Source of the DNA: Tomocerus qinae
Lineage: Eukaryota; Arthropoda; Collembola; Entomobryomorpha; Tomoceridae
Reading direction: 5' to 3'
Assembly: GCA_020055645.1 (NCBI GenBank)
Contig: CM034547.1
Span: 11,068,513-11,132,512 of the forward strand
Length of the DNA: 64,000 bases
Shown: piece after piece, positions 51,891 through 64,000 of the stretch
How positions within the stretch are numbered: position 1 is the first letter of the stretch
How the letters are laid out: every line of letters starts with the position of its first letter
Notes under the pieces: model-generated
The model's database searches: none
What the model saw: the letters and a program-made list of their open reading frames with translations, nothing else
What the model was told of the DNA's origin: nothing
Program-made: the position numbers and the translations under genes

Positions 51891-52101
51891 CACTGATATG
51901 CATATCAGGTGAATGTGGTCTATAATGCACTTCATGGATCAGGGAAAATGTAGCTTGTCCCACTAGACAAGATAACTGTGCTTCTGACACTATTTTTTGT
52001 TCTGCGGGAGATTTTCTATTTTCCGGTTCTGTTGACGTATCTGCAGTGAGAAGGATTTTGTGTGTTGTCTGCAATTTTCTTGTTGAGGTGGTGGTTGTGG
52101 C
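51891..52101 (-). other. Exon-like open segment, minus strand, unassigned
   Basis: Acceptor AACACTTTTAG at 52103/52102 and donor ATCAGTG then GTAAGA at 51891/51890 enclose a fully open 70-codon frame starting ATTTTSTRKLQ and ending VHYRPHSPDMHIS. Composition is polar and protein-like, with higher GC than the surroundings. It lies antisense in the CARMIL intron. I do not recognise the family. It could be one exon of a nested gene or a chance frame. Confidence 0.35.
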
Positions 52102-52349
52102 CTAAAAGTGTTTCACATCACTCTATAGTGTTATCTTTAGACGTGATTTACAAATCAGTCAATAGTTGTTATTCTGTCAAGTAATTTGCTAACTAATTTC
52201 ACCCCTCTGCGTTATACTTCTGTCTAAACGTGGATGAACAATGCAGCTCAATTAAATTGTCTGTTATTCTACTTGTGCCTCGTATCTTGTATGCAAGTGA
52301 GTTTAAAGTTCACTGGTTGAATTAACTTAATAAATCTGAAAAACAGATT

Positions 52350-52425
52350 CTTGAATACCTTCGCTACAGACATTTTCATAAAAGTCTTCAGAATGCATGA
52401 CGAACCATTACCTGGAGATGTAAAG
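52350..52425 (+). other. Exon-like open segment, plus strand, unassigned
   Basis: AAACAG before the segment and AAAG then GTTTGT after it. One frame reads LNTFATDIFIKVFRMHDEP and continues LPGDVK. It is not the expected CARMIL exon and is out of phase with exon 6. Very short; no family recognised. Confidence 0.2.
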
Positions 52426-55400
52426 GTTTGTATTTCATTTTTTGAGTTACAAAATTGCTTTTAATCTAAAAGATTCATTTTTACAAGTAATAGTCAATAA
52501 TAGTAAGACTGGCGGGAAAAAAATATTTATTTTGAAGCAATGACTTATTTTTAAGTTAAAGACCTATTTATAAATATATTTATTATTAGTTGCAGTTTCA
52601 TATTGATATTTGATGCAGATGTAAATGTTTGTTTCTAAACCATTTATTTGTGCCATGAAAGTGGTATTCAATAGGACGTGTTGTACCTTTAATTAAAACC
52701 AACATGAAAACTCAATCTGTATAATGAAAATAAAATATGAAGTGTGGAATGATTAGGAGTGTTAATGTGTTGCCTGTGTGTGACATGAACATGACATAAT
52801 GGCTTTATTGTTTTGGCCTGGCTTCAGAGTTAGAAGGAGTTTTGCTCTCGTACAGCAGCATATAGGACTTCTTGTGTGAATTAAGTGATGTCGTCGTCAG
52901 ATTCAAAGTGGGTCTGGTTTCATTTGCGTTGTTGAAATGTCAAATTACACACGACACAAACTTAATTCCTTTCTCCTCGCTATCTGCGTAGGTGAATTAT
53001 TGTATTTTGTGTTTGCAGATTACACGGTAAATTGACAAAACAGTCTTTATAGATAGGAATGAGAGAGGTAGTTCCTTGGCTTCGTATTTATTAGACCCTC
53101 TGGCTTTTTATTGTTCTGTATTGAAGTTTAGTTCATTTAGTTTGAAAAGCAATCTATACGAGTATTTAGGTAGGTAGAAGTTAGTACTGTCGACTGATTG
53201 TTCATGAAGTTTGGCTAAAGGCAGGTTTTGTCAAAGTTTCTTACTGCTGTGAAATAAAGAAATACAAGTCACGTTTTCTGTAGGAAGTTTTGCTGAATAT
53301 TGTGATTTGTTTGTTCTCCCTTGTCCTAATTACTAATTTCATGATAAGTGAAGCAAAGCTATGAATTACTTTTCCATTTTATTATACACATCAGAAAGAA
53401 ACAATTGGATTTTCTGCGAAACCCTGTGTGCTATATGGAGGGTATTGTATTGCATGTAGGAACTGCTAAAAGTACATAGCTTGCATTACGTGTTAGAATA
53501 ATAGTACTGCACCTTTTTAACCAAACTTGAAAGAGATTTTCCTGATCTTTTAATTTAAAAAAAATCGTTGGTTATTTAGTTAATTTTCAAAAAATGGCCT
53601 TCAGTTGAGTTCCTTATTTTAAACATTCATTCACGACTCATTCACTCAAGAATGCAAATGCAGATATTAAATAAGAATAAGTTGAAGTGTCAGAGTGAAG
53701 AATGATAAGAGGTCCACTCCCTTGTATTGCATTTGTTCTGTTGACTTTTCGTGTGAGCAAATAAATAGAGTTTAAATAAGCAATTAGGATGTTCTTTGTC
53801 CAAATTAAATTGTACATGTAAATGCAGTGGCATGCCCACTTAATTCTTCTTTGCAAGAGTAAGCAGAGAGTAACGTACAATCATAAAGTTAGGATTGTGG
53901 TTTGCTTAAATGCATGCAAATGATGTAGCTATAGGTAGTAGAAGTTATCTAAATAAAGCAAACTCAAGGTAGACATTCCTGAGTAGGAAAAGAAGGTTTA
54001 GTTTGTTCCATATTCAATGGCTATTGACCATTGTCATTGTAAATAAATTGAGTGCACTTTTATGCATTAGGAATGCATTACGGTAAAGTTAGCTGGTATG
54101 ACGTGACATGAGTGCTAGTGAGACTAAATAAAATATTAGGATTTTCAGGCTCGCAATTAGTATACAATGCATTACAGTCATGCAGACTCATGTGCTATAA
54201 GATCCTGTGCATGGAATTTGTAATGTCTGTAGAATGCAAATACTTATTGTATTGGCAGGACGGCTTAAAAGCTTGGCTGGTGACATAAATAAAGATGAAT
54301 AGTATGTACATGTAGTGATTATAGATATTTAGTCGAGATACGCTATGGCATGACCCTGTCTTGTCACACTTACTTGCGGTCGTATTAAAAGCATAGATTA
54401 GTAAGGTACACAAACGTGTACCGCTCTGTCTAATAAATATAATAAATAGCAAAGCAATGATTATTAAGTGCCTATATACAAAATAAAATACATTTATGCA
54501 CATATGAATATATCACTAATACAAAGAGAAGGATGTCAATTAAATTCATATTCAAAATCAGAATTTTGACAATACTTTATTTACAATCAGCTATAAATAC
54601 GCCCTTGTCCCTTTCAAAGAATACGACCTACAACATCTGCATTAGCAATTATTAATTTGTTCTCTGTGAGAACTTCTCACACGCAGGTGTGGTTGCTGCT
54701 TCGTTATGCATGGTTATGTATTTATTTCAGCATGATACACTTTGGTGTCAACTTGTCTACTAGGAATCGTTATATCAGGGCATTATCTATATGTAGCTAT
54801 TTGCAATTTAAAAACATTAAAATTAAAATGTTGATATCATTGACACATTTAACACGAACAACACTTTTTTCTATTAAGCCATAATATGTTTTGAATATAA
54901 ACAATCAAGCAATAATATTAAGCAAATAGTAGATCCTTCTTGTAATCTAAAGTTGAAAGGTTGAAACTGTAGAATTATTCATGTTTTTCATTAGAACAAT
55001 ATTTATGCAACATTTTAGGGAGCTACTGTACGTAAACAAATTAAAATTGTTTACAGTAGGCATATGAAAAGTACATTTAGTAGAGTGCAAAAATGTTAAT
55101 GCACTTTTGATGATGAAATAGCATTGTAGTTGATCTGTGTGTAAGTAATAGAAATGGTAGGAGCCCAGCCCAGTTAGTTGACCTAGCACTATGAAGCTAA
55201 TTATGAGTGACAGTTTTTATTCTGCGGCTGTCGGGTTTTGGGTGTGGGTCTTTGCCCATAAGAAGTCATTATGTTAGTAGTAGTAGAGTTGTGTAGATCA
55301 GAGCTGCTTTATTAATGTACTAGTAATAAGAGTAGGGTAATAATATTTGTGCTTTTATGTGGGAGATAATGTACTTATACTATGATTTGAAGTATGCAAT

Positions 55401-56871
55401 AGAAAGATTATGAAGGCTCGCCTTGCTCACAAATAAGCAATATTATTGTGTAAAACATTTCATTGTTAAAATATAGAAACGTGAATGTAATGTACCCACT
55501 AGTTTTTGTTACTTGGGTTGACTGACTGACTGACACTGACGTGAATGACATAGCAAAGCCGAAAGGTGAAATATAATGAACTTACGGTTCCTTTTCAATT
55601 CTCTATCGTATTAAATGCTACTTAGGTACGAGTACTTATTGTTGGTGTCTTTAGCACTGTCTGTAGAAGAGTCTTAATAGTACTTAGACAGCTATTTACA
55701 TAAATGTACATTGGATATTCTAATTTTCTATCTAAATGTAATAGGTACTTGATACATAACAATTTTTTGGAAGTTGGGGCACATACAGTTATAAATTGTA
55801 TAGTGGCTACTGAGTTGTTATTTAGTAAATTCTATTATATATTATACGTACCTATACATTCCTTACACTTATAAGGAGTGAAACTGCCAAGACATAAATG
55901 TCTTACTCATTTAATTCGTAAAGCAGAAGCAAAGAGTGTTTTGTAATGTTTGTTTGGCTGCATTCAAATGATCAAAGTAACTACCATTTACTAATGTGGT
56001 ATGTAATTGCACTGACATTATTGAGAACATTTTCATGCTGCATGCTATGTACCGACTTCCATTATTTTTACTGATACTGATGATAGGGCTATTTCCAATG
56101 AGAAAGTAGAGTGACAAATACATTCAGGCCATTTACTAGAACTGGATGTGTTTATATTTTGTAGACTCTGTGTTGAGTGGGGTGAGTAGTTTTTTACATT
56201 ACAATCGCGATACAGATAGTTGTATGGTAAACTAAGGTGATGACGATAAGACAAAACGACAAGACAAGAAGACACTCTTGTCCTAATATGGACATCAAAA
56301 TGAGATGCATTTTTCTAGTCTTGTCGAGTTCAGATCAACTTTTCTAATGTTATTTCTTATGTTTGCATGTAGCATGACTCTAAAAGCTGAATACATCCAA
56401 GTGTCATAAAAACTGGAATTGGTTGATGTGATCAAGACTGCATATTAAATTCATACCTAATGTTGTCAGTACTTGGATGTTCACCTATAACTTAAATTAC
56501 TGTGTTCAACAATACATACTACATTTAGATTGGCATTCAACCTTACTAAATTACCGTGGGTTGTAATAACTGTCAAGAAAATTTAAAAATATTTATTAGG
56601 GAGAACAAATAATATCATTCTAAAGGAATTGAAAATGTCGGAATCATAATTTATAACAATCGTTGACAATGTTATGTATTGTCTTCTTTATAATTAAAAA
56701 AATCAACTATTTTGGTGTTTATAAGTAAATTAATGTGTTTTGAGTTTGTTGGGATAGTTTAGGTCGATACGGAAGAATGTAAGAAATTTGGAATGTAAAA
56801 ATGTCTGCTTCTGCAAGTGAAGTGGAAAAATGTTGTGGCCCAACTTGGAATTAGTATATTTGTACCCAGTA

Positions 56872-57111
56872 CTGTATTTAGAAATCGATTTCGGTGGGGG
56901 CTATGATATCATAGGACAATATCTATTAGGCATAATCGCGCGAAGCGCGAAAATTTTTGGCTTATTTTGTCTAAAATGAGTCAAAAATAGCCTAAAAATC
57001 ACATAAAATCGCGCGAAGCGCGAAATTTTTTGGTATTTTGAAAAAAATTTTCCTTTTTTCTTGGATTTCGGGGGGGGGCTTTAGCCCCCAAAGCCCACCC
57101 CCTCAATACAG
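56872..57111. mobile_element. Small repeat element with GC-rich hairpins
   Basis: A compact GC-skewed island in AT-rich DNA. It contains two exact copies of the palindrome TCGCGCGAAGCGCGA (56936-56950 and 57009-57023), each followed by AAATTTTTTGG-like sequence, then GGGGGCTTTAGCCCCC near 57067-57085. The flanks read CTGTATTTA and the complement of CAATACAG, suggesting short inverted ends, though boundaries are approximate. No coding capacity. It looks like a dispersed non-autonomous element; class not determined. Confidence 0.55.
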
Positions 57112-60100
57112 CCTTGTTTGTACCAGACAGTTGCAGTTGTCACTGCCACTTATATATACGCTAGTTAAAGGCAGGCAAGGCTCTGTTAAACGAAAACATA
57201 AACACTTTTCGCTTGTTGTTTTTGTGTGGACCAGAACGAAAGGTTGTCTGTGGAATGCTATGTACATATTTGTAACTATGCATTGTGTTGTGGCTCTGAA
57301 TTGTTTTAGAATATTAGACTTATGTGCAATATTACAAGTTATGTAAATATCGATGAATAGCTCCTTTGTGAAAAATGTCAACGTACGAACAATAAGTATC
57401 GTCAATATCCGTGTCTGTGATAGAATCAATCAATAATTAATCATAAGAAAGTGTTGTTGAGTTACAAGTTGTTACATTACATATTGATGGGTTATTGGCT
57501 ACAGTTTTTTTACGATGTGTTATTGGTTATTTATGTTACAGAAAATAAATAATAATTAAGTTATGTCAATGGTATTGAATGTGTCGAGTATTCGACTTCA
57601 ATAGGTGCATATACTATAGGCTGACTGCTGTAAGTATTTATGCATAGATTTATAGTGTTAACTAAAGGTGCTAGTTTATTATCTTAGAATGTAAGTATAA
57701 CGTGGCTGATAAGTATTATAAAAATGATTTTACGCACATGGCGCATGCATGACATTAAATATTCCCATGCATGTAGCTCAGTGATATGTTAGTAAATCAT
57801 ATTGTATATCCACATGTGTGAGTTATGTTTCGGTAGTGAGATATTGTCATCCTGCTATTCCTGTACATGACTGATCTTTCCTTTGATCTATATGGATGGT
57901 TTGCATTGTATGATCCTTTTTTGCATGCACGGCTTGTGGTAAAGCAAGTTATTGATAATGGGGTGTACTAGAAGGACAGGACAAACAGCATCAGATTTGC
58001 ATATAAGTAACATAATAACACCGGATCTCTATTGTGTATTGTTTTTCAAATGCCGATAAGCAATGTTCCTATATAATGAACGATTTTGGTCGATGGAGAT
58101 GGGATACCTAATTAATTGGACATATTGGAGGATACGTTGAAAATACGAATGGATTTATTTGTAGCAGTAATGTATAATGTAGGCAATAATCTGTTGAGAA
58201 GAGAAAAACTTTCTGTTATTTAGACTTTAAACATAAAAGAGCCATACCCATGCAGAAATAAGTAATACGTAATCTTATACCTGTTATGATATAGTAATTT
58301 AGTTGCATGTGTATTATTGTGTATCCAAGTGTGCATGCATATGTATGTATTGTAATTTTATGCTTGTAGTTCTAATTTTCAGTATTTCTGTGAAGGAAAA
58401 GATTGGTTTTGTACATCGTTAGTAGTGAATAATAAAGTATATTTTAGTGGGGAATAAGTAGGAAGACGAGGAGGACGTGCGTTGTAAATTGCAATCTTTG
58501 CTACAGGCCAAAAGCGTCAAAGAAACGGATGGTTTAGAGTAAAGTAAAGGCTTATGCGAGGAATGCCGTTAGTTTTCTGGCTTATCAAATGAAGCTGCTA
58601 CGAATACACACCTCTTTTGGTGGCTGGACTCTTTCTTTATTATGTATAGGTGTAAGTAAGTACCTACATGGGTTTATAGGATTTTTACTGTAGTTGTTGT
58701 AGTATAGTAATGTAAGGTAGAGGAATCACGCAGTCTATCTCTACCCGTACTTTACCTGTGTATATTAATCTGGTGGATGAATGCAATAGATAGCTATTAG
58801 TACAAGAAATGTGAATGTATTGTACAGAATATCCTCCTCTTTTCCATCCTGTCTGGCTGATGGTCGTGAGCTTGTTTGTGAGTAATAAGAAGGCGAGTGC
58901 TGATAAAATGTATATTAAGTATTGGTTAGAAGAGACTGGACAGCAGAGAAGTACACGACACTCAGCATTCAGTTCGTGTCGTATTGTTAGTGAACGTGTT
59001 GTTCCTCTGCCCTTTGAGTTTCACCTGTAAGAATCCTCTTGAGATTACATACGGTTCAGTTGTCGATTTGGATTATTGTTGTTTGGATTTGGTTATGTTA
59101 TGACTATTTTTTGTGAAGAAACAGAAATTCAAAGGGGAACAGAAAATTGCGTAAGCGGATAGTCTACAGATACGTTAGTGGTTTTTACTGTAATAGTAAA
59201 GTGCAGCGAATTAAAGTTTTTAGTGAAGTAAACTTGAGTTGAGTTGGTTTGTGAATCTCCTGCTTGGTCTAACTGAACTTGAGTCCATAATAATACACTA
59301 GTTGTACTTCAAATATGATTGCAACGATATACACAGAAGTTGTGTAATATGATGTGTGTCGGTAACTCCCTTTACGTTTCTTAACGAAGCGAAAGAGTTT
59401 TAGTGATCTGTAGTGAGTCTGAGCTGAATAATCTCATCCATCCGTTTTTGGTGCTTACTTTTAGTGGTTGGATGTAGTTTGGATTTGGATATTGCTTTTC
59501 ATGCTACGTTTAACGTCAAGTTAAACAACATCGTGTTACTGACGATGAATACTACAGCTAAACTTTTATGTAAACAATTCTAGATGCATCACCAAGTAGA
59601 TATATTGTTGTGTGTAAGTATAGTTTATTGTGTATAGTAAGGTAGCGTTATTAAAGTGTTGAAAGGCAAATAATGATTTTGAAGCGTAGAATGCCGTTGT
59701 GATCAAAGCAAGTGTTAACTTCCTCCCCGAAAAGAAAACCACAAAAAGCTTTGGTGTGATGTGGAAGCTATTAGGACCGTATTTCATTTCTGTGGCCAGA
59801 CTTGAGTTGCCTTCAGTTGGTTGAGATGTTATAGAAGGGTTGTGAGTTTGTGGTGTAACATGAACAGAAGCGTCGAGCGTGGTTTTCTTAGTCTCCACTC
59901 TGAGCATTACTTAACTTTCAATAGGTAATCCAATCCAAAGTTCTTGTAACTCGGCTAATGCTTCTTTTCTACTGTAGAACACACTCGACATACCAAATAC
60001 AAGAAGGCATATTTTTCTGGACTTAACGTCAAGTCAGGTGCATTCAGGATATTGAATTTATTTATATCATGAAAAAACTTATTTTATGACTAGTCCGGTG

Positions 60101-60714
60101 TTGAGTTTCTTGACAAGAACGCTAAAGGAAAATTGAACAAGAATTTCCTATTCCATTGTGTTGTTTATATTCTCAAAGTTCTTTCAGTGTTTCTTCGTCG
60201 TGTAGTCGTAAAGTGAGGATTTGTTCTGTCAGAGTGACCATCCAGACAGTCTTTTTCTTCGGTGGGTCACTGTTTGAGTGACTGTTTTCGGATCTCTGTA
60301 GTTCGTTTGTCTGACATTACAAAGTTTTCCCTTGACTGAAATACGGAGAAATGGAGTGAGTGAGTTTCTCAGGGTTTTCGGATGAAATGACTTTTCAGCA
60401 TCCTACCAACGCAGTTCGTCTCTTTCTAATGTCGTGACCGTGAGTAAAGTAAGAAAAAAAGTTTTACTCTTTGCGTGGCTTAGTTTCCTGAAAAGTGGAA
60501 AAGTGTGTATAATGTTCGTTTAGTTTACAAGGACATTCTATAGAAAACAGTGCGTGTAGTGTATAGACTAAGTCGTAACCAGGATCCATTGCCTAATGTG
60601 ATGTAATAGGCTGCTTATCTAGGGGAATTCTAACTCACTTGTCTGTTAAAAGAGTATAATAAAGAATGGGTAGCTAACACAAGAGAAAACTTTAGTCACT
60701 CAAGTGAAGTGAGA

Positions 60715-60734
60715 GTCCGCAAGGAATTGCGGAC
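60715..60734. repeat. Perfect 8-bp stem hairpin
   Basis: GTCCGCAA, four-base loop, TTGCGGAC. Seen directly in the CARMIL intron; GC-richer than its surroundings. No function inferred. Confidence 0.5.
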
Positions 60735-63700
60735 TGGGCTTGATCCGATTTTCCCATTTCAAGACTTGTTTATTTCACTCTGAATATGTAGACAGTTGCC
60801 GACCTTTCGACTCTTTTTTCGCCGAGGCTTAAGCTCTGGCTTGACTTTGTCATTTCTTCTCCGTCTCTACTTGTCATTTGTTCTAATTGGAGGGGAGCTC
60901 TTCTAGGAAAGTAGCTTTGTAGTTTCTAGGTATGCGGAAAATGTACACTATTATACTATATAGTTAGTTTAGACAGACAGCTTGCCTAATAAGTATAAAT
61001 GCATGCAGACCAAAATAAAATGGAAAATGTTAACTACGTTTTTTTCTTTCCGTGTTGTGAAGCAATACATCTTGTTCTGTACTTTAGTGCTATGTCTATC
61101 TAGATATAAGTAAGTAAGGAAATACTAGAACTGAATGATCTAATAATAATCGTAATGAAAAGAAATAGTTAGATTAGCGTATAGTACTTTCGTAATCTAA
61201 CAGACAGGAAACATGGCATGGCACTGCATTAGTTCATCCAATTTTGTTTACAAACCAGAGATCTTATTAGATCAAGAATCTCTACTGACAATCGCAACTC
61301 TTGAAGATGTAGAATGAAAGGAGTTTCTCCTTTTCCATCCATTAGTAATGAATATTCATATTATGCATGATATAACAAAAGCTCGTTTATCAACCGCTCG
61401 AGCAACATTATCCAATATATTAGTAGATGAATCAATAAAAGTAATGAAATTAACCATCTTGCTTACATTTATATTCGCAAAAGTATTTTATAATCCTATA
61501 ATGTAGTAAGTGTACAATTTATTACATTTTCATTTCCTATCCTTATCGATCGGTGATACACAAATTGACTGTAGCTGACATTTCAACAACTTTTTTACAG
61601 ACGTAAAATTGGATTTGTAACAAATTGCCTACACTCTTATATCTACAGCTGTGTATGTACAGATATTGAATTGCATTGGAGGAAACTATCTTCCATTTCG
61701 TAGAGATCGAATTACAGATAGGAATCTATATACCAGATAACCACCACCGCTGTACAGAGCACAGTTGGGTGAGCATGAAGATAAGCATTCCATTTTATGC
61801 GAAGGTGAACTTAATATCTAAATGTGTAGTAATATTATGAAATTCTCGGTCCATATACCTAAAATTCGATATCTGAGATATATTGCATATTTTATGTAAA
61901 CCTATTCAACCACGTGCACCAACCAACGGCTGTGTGGAGTCCTCAGCGTTCACTTACAGAATACGTCTTAGATCTTGCGATTCAATAATTGACTTACTTT
62001 TGCTGGTAGTTTTTACAATCAATTCCTTCCTCTCTCTCTCTCATCTCCTGTCATATTCAAGGAGTACACAAGAAAATGAAAGGATTTCTTGTTATAAATT
62101 ATTCCTATCTTGGTGCTGCATTTTCAATATTCATAATTGCCTGTGATTTTTTTTTCTTTTCTTACTCTAAAGGGTTGGTTCTGCATTAGCACGCAAAGAC
62201 TACCTATCTATGTATCTATTTATTCATGATGGAGTGTACACTTTAGAAAAGTTCCTCCATTATATAACACAGTATAATTTATGCAATTATCTCAAGAGTT
62301 GTCCTATATGCTAATGTTATTGTACACAGTAGAGTCTTCCCTTCCTTATTTCATTAAGAGTTCTCTAAGTTTGCTTCATCCTTTTCCATTCATAGTACTG
62401 TTGAATCCACAATCCTCCTCTTTGTACACCGTAGGCATCTTTTGGAGGAACTAAGGATAATGTGATAGTCAATTTTAGTCTGCAACTTTGCTTTTGCTGT
62501 GCAGATGCTTCTATTACTAACCATGTAAATGGAATCAAGAAGAACCCTTGATCTGACTGCCTGAATTGAACTACCAACTGAATCTGGTTCTTGTTACATA
62601 ATAATGTAATCTGTGTGGGGCACACTGCGTAACGCTGTAGCGACCGATCATCGTTATGAGAAATTAAATAGTTGGAGGCTACTCTCTGAAGTCTGAAGCA
62701 TTCTCCTGCATTTTGAATCTTTACGCACTGTGCATGATTATGTGCGTGTAGTATTTAATTGAATCAAATGTGAACTTTATGCTGCTACTATAATGTAGAG
62801 ATATCAGATATGTAATTCGGAACATAGCAGTTAGTTCTACTTTCTTAGCTCAAATCGATTAATTTAATACCAGGACATTTTATGGCAATTCTTAAGTGCT
62901 CTGACCCTGATGTTAAATGTGCATTACAGTAAATATTGTATGTATACATTGTAATTACTGTTGACTACTGATATCATAGCGGTGCTTCTTACGTACCAAA
63001 GACCGTAAAAGTGCAAACCATAAGCTTATAATAGGCTTATACATCGTTATGCACATTTATTTATGGATAGTGCATTCAATATCATGCCATTTGACATTTT
63101 AGAGTAGAATGAAAATCAGACAAGATACTAAGCTTTGAAATAAAATTATTCCTATGCACTGAAGTTAACACTAAAATAGTCAAATATAACAGGAATTAAA
63201 TGAGTCATTTTAGGTATTTCTAGAATACAGAAAAATTCTCCATGAAATTGTAACCGAGACACAATTTAGCAGTATGTAAACAGAGCTAGGGAGGGGCTAG
63301 AGATAACTATGCAAACGAAATAAGGAAGAATAAGAAGGCTATAAAAGCGAAAGAAGTTAATTTCGCCCTAGACAATTGCTAAAAGATTTAAGTTCAGTAA
63401 CTTTAGTATGACTTGTAATGACTTTAGTTCCTTGTTCTAATTAAGGGTAGGGTGTCAAGGATAAGTATAAAATACCACACAGTAGAGCACATTATTTGGC
63501 GCAATCACCGATTTTGTCAAGACTGCACATGCTTGCTGTCATTACTGCTACCTTTATATGGATTTGAACTCTCAAATTAAATTCTACAAAAAAGATTTTG
63601 TAGCTTCTATCTGTACTTAGAAAAACTTATGGCATCTCTTAGATGTGTTCGTTTACACCCTGAGCTATTGTACTGCAAAGCCAATTTCCATTTTACATAC

Positions 63701-64000
63701 AGTTGACTTACTTTTATCGTACAAGGTACCTAAAAATGTAATTCTCGAGAATTCCGATTGGGACATAAAGGATGTCCCGGATATTATGACATAAATCTTG
63801 TCCGTTTTGCTTATGATATCCGTGTTCAGAAGTGTAAATAGGGCATCTGTATTTTTATGAGTAGAATAGTGAAGGTAATAAGTAGTTGATCATAAAGTTC
63901 CATCCATCTAGGCACGTAGTGAAAGGAACTTGTGAGTTCTGGTGTATGACATGATGGACATTGTTATGCATTCTACCTACTACGTGTACAACTCATATAG

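Larger units (their letters stand above)
44948..64000. other. CARMIL intron 6 (more than 19 kb, runs off the window)
   Basis: The next exon should begin with Asp-Val-Asp-Thr-Ile-Tyr or similar; I scanned for it and did not find it. The intron holds the TIR/minisatellite element (46386-47770), the GC-hairpin element (56872-57111), an exon-like minus-strand segment (51891-52101) and a plus-strand one (52350-52425). The longer minus-strand open frames at 59566-59907 and 62365-62625 are not recognised and lack supporting signals. The rest is AT-rich sequence with no feature I can support. Confidence 0.6.

Noticed and set aside
59566-59907. 113-codon minus-strand open frame
   Set aside because: Alternative or weak start, no splice signals, no recognisable motif; AT-rich DNA of this length yields such frames by chance.
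62365-62625. 86-codon minus-strand open frame
   Set aside because: No motif, no conserved neighbours and no supporting exon signals.
63341-63400. TATAAAAG followed by TTCAGTAA, possible promoter
   Set aside because: Spacing is about 50 bases and no gene is visible downstream in the window.
1-64000. tRNA genes, rRNA genes or a CRISPR array
   Set aside because: I looked for B-box-like GGTTCGA motifs on both strands and for regularly spaced repeats with unique spacers. Only tandem repeats without unique spacers were found.

Overview
The window is nuclear DNA of an arthropod: AT-rich, with many short GT-AG introns. It holds a gustatory receptor, a Methuselah-like GPCR and a PAN+ZP apical-matrix protein, which together point to a hexapod or related pancrustacean. 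The sequence alone does not decide the order. There are no prokaryotic operons, no recognisable tRNA or rRNA genes and no CRISPR array. All gene models were assembled by hand from splice signals, phase continuity and recalled family motifs; no database was searched.

Left third (1-10025, all minus strand). The 5' ten exons of HADHA (mitochondrial trifunctional enzyme alpha) run off the left edge. Next come a complete nine-exon Methuselah-like GPCR (4080-7371), with a TIR-bounded GC-rich repeat element in one intron, and a complete six-exon gustatory receptor (8055-10025) whose introns are all phase 0.

Middle (10026-31400). A plus-strand gene (11524-25999) encodes a secreted-then-membrane protein with three PAN/apple domains, a ZP domain, a furin-type RKRR site and a C-terminal TM helix, as in the Drosophila Neo/Nyo/Tyn group. 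Its signal-peptide exon lies 6.7 kb upstream of the next exon, and a second candidate start exon lies at 17785. Convergent to it on the minus strand is GLMN (glomulin, a cullin-RING ligase inhibitor), almost entirely in one exon, with a small N-terminal exon at 31114-31197. Between the two genes sit a long near-perfect inverted repeat (27491-27814) and a small MITE (28112-28239).

Right half (31400-64000, plus strand). The first six coding exons of CARMIL (actin capping-protein/Arp2/3/myosin-I linker) are at 34529-44947. They encode the PH-like domain and the start of the LRR domain, after which an intron of more than 19 kb runs off the right edge. GLMN and CARMIL are head to head. This half also carries a degenerate long-TIR element (36237-37062), a TIR element packed with about twenty ~40-bp self-complementary repeats (46386-47770), a small element with GC-rich hairpins (56872-57111), and a few isolated exon-like segments whose genes I cannot name.

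The genes do not form an evident pathway; this is an ordinary mixed neighbourhood. I found no convincing unknown multi-gene system. The most unusual material is the family of fold-back and hairpin repeat elements and the unassigned exon candidates.
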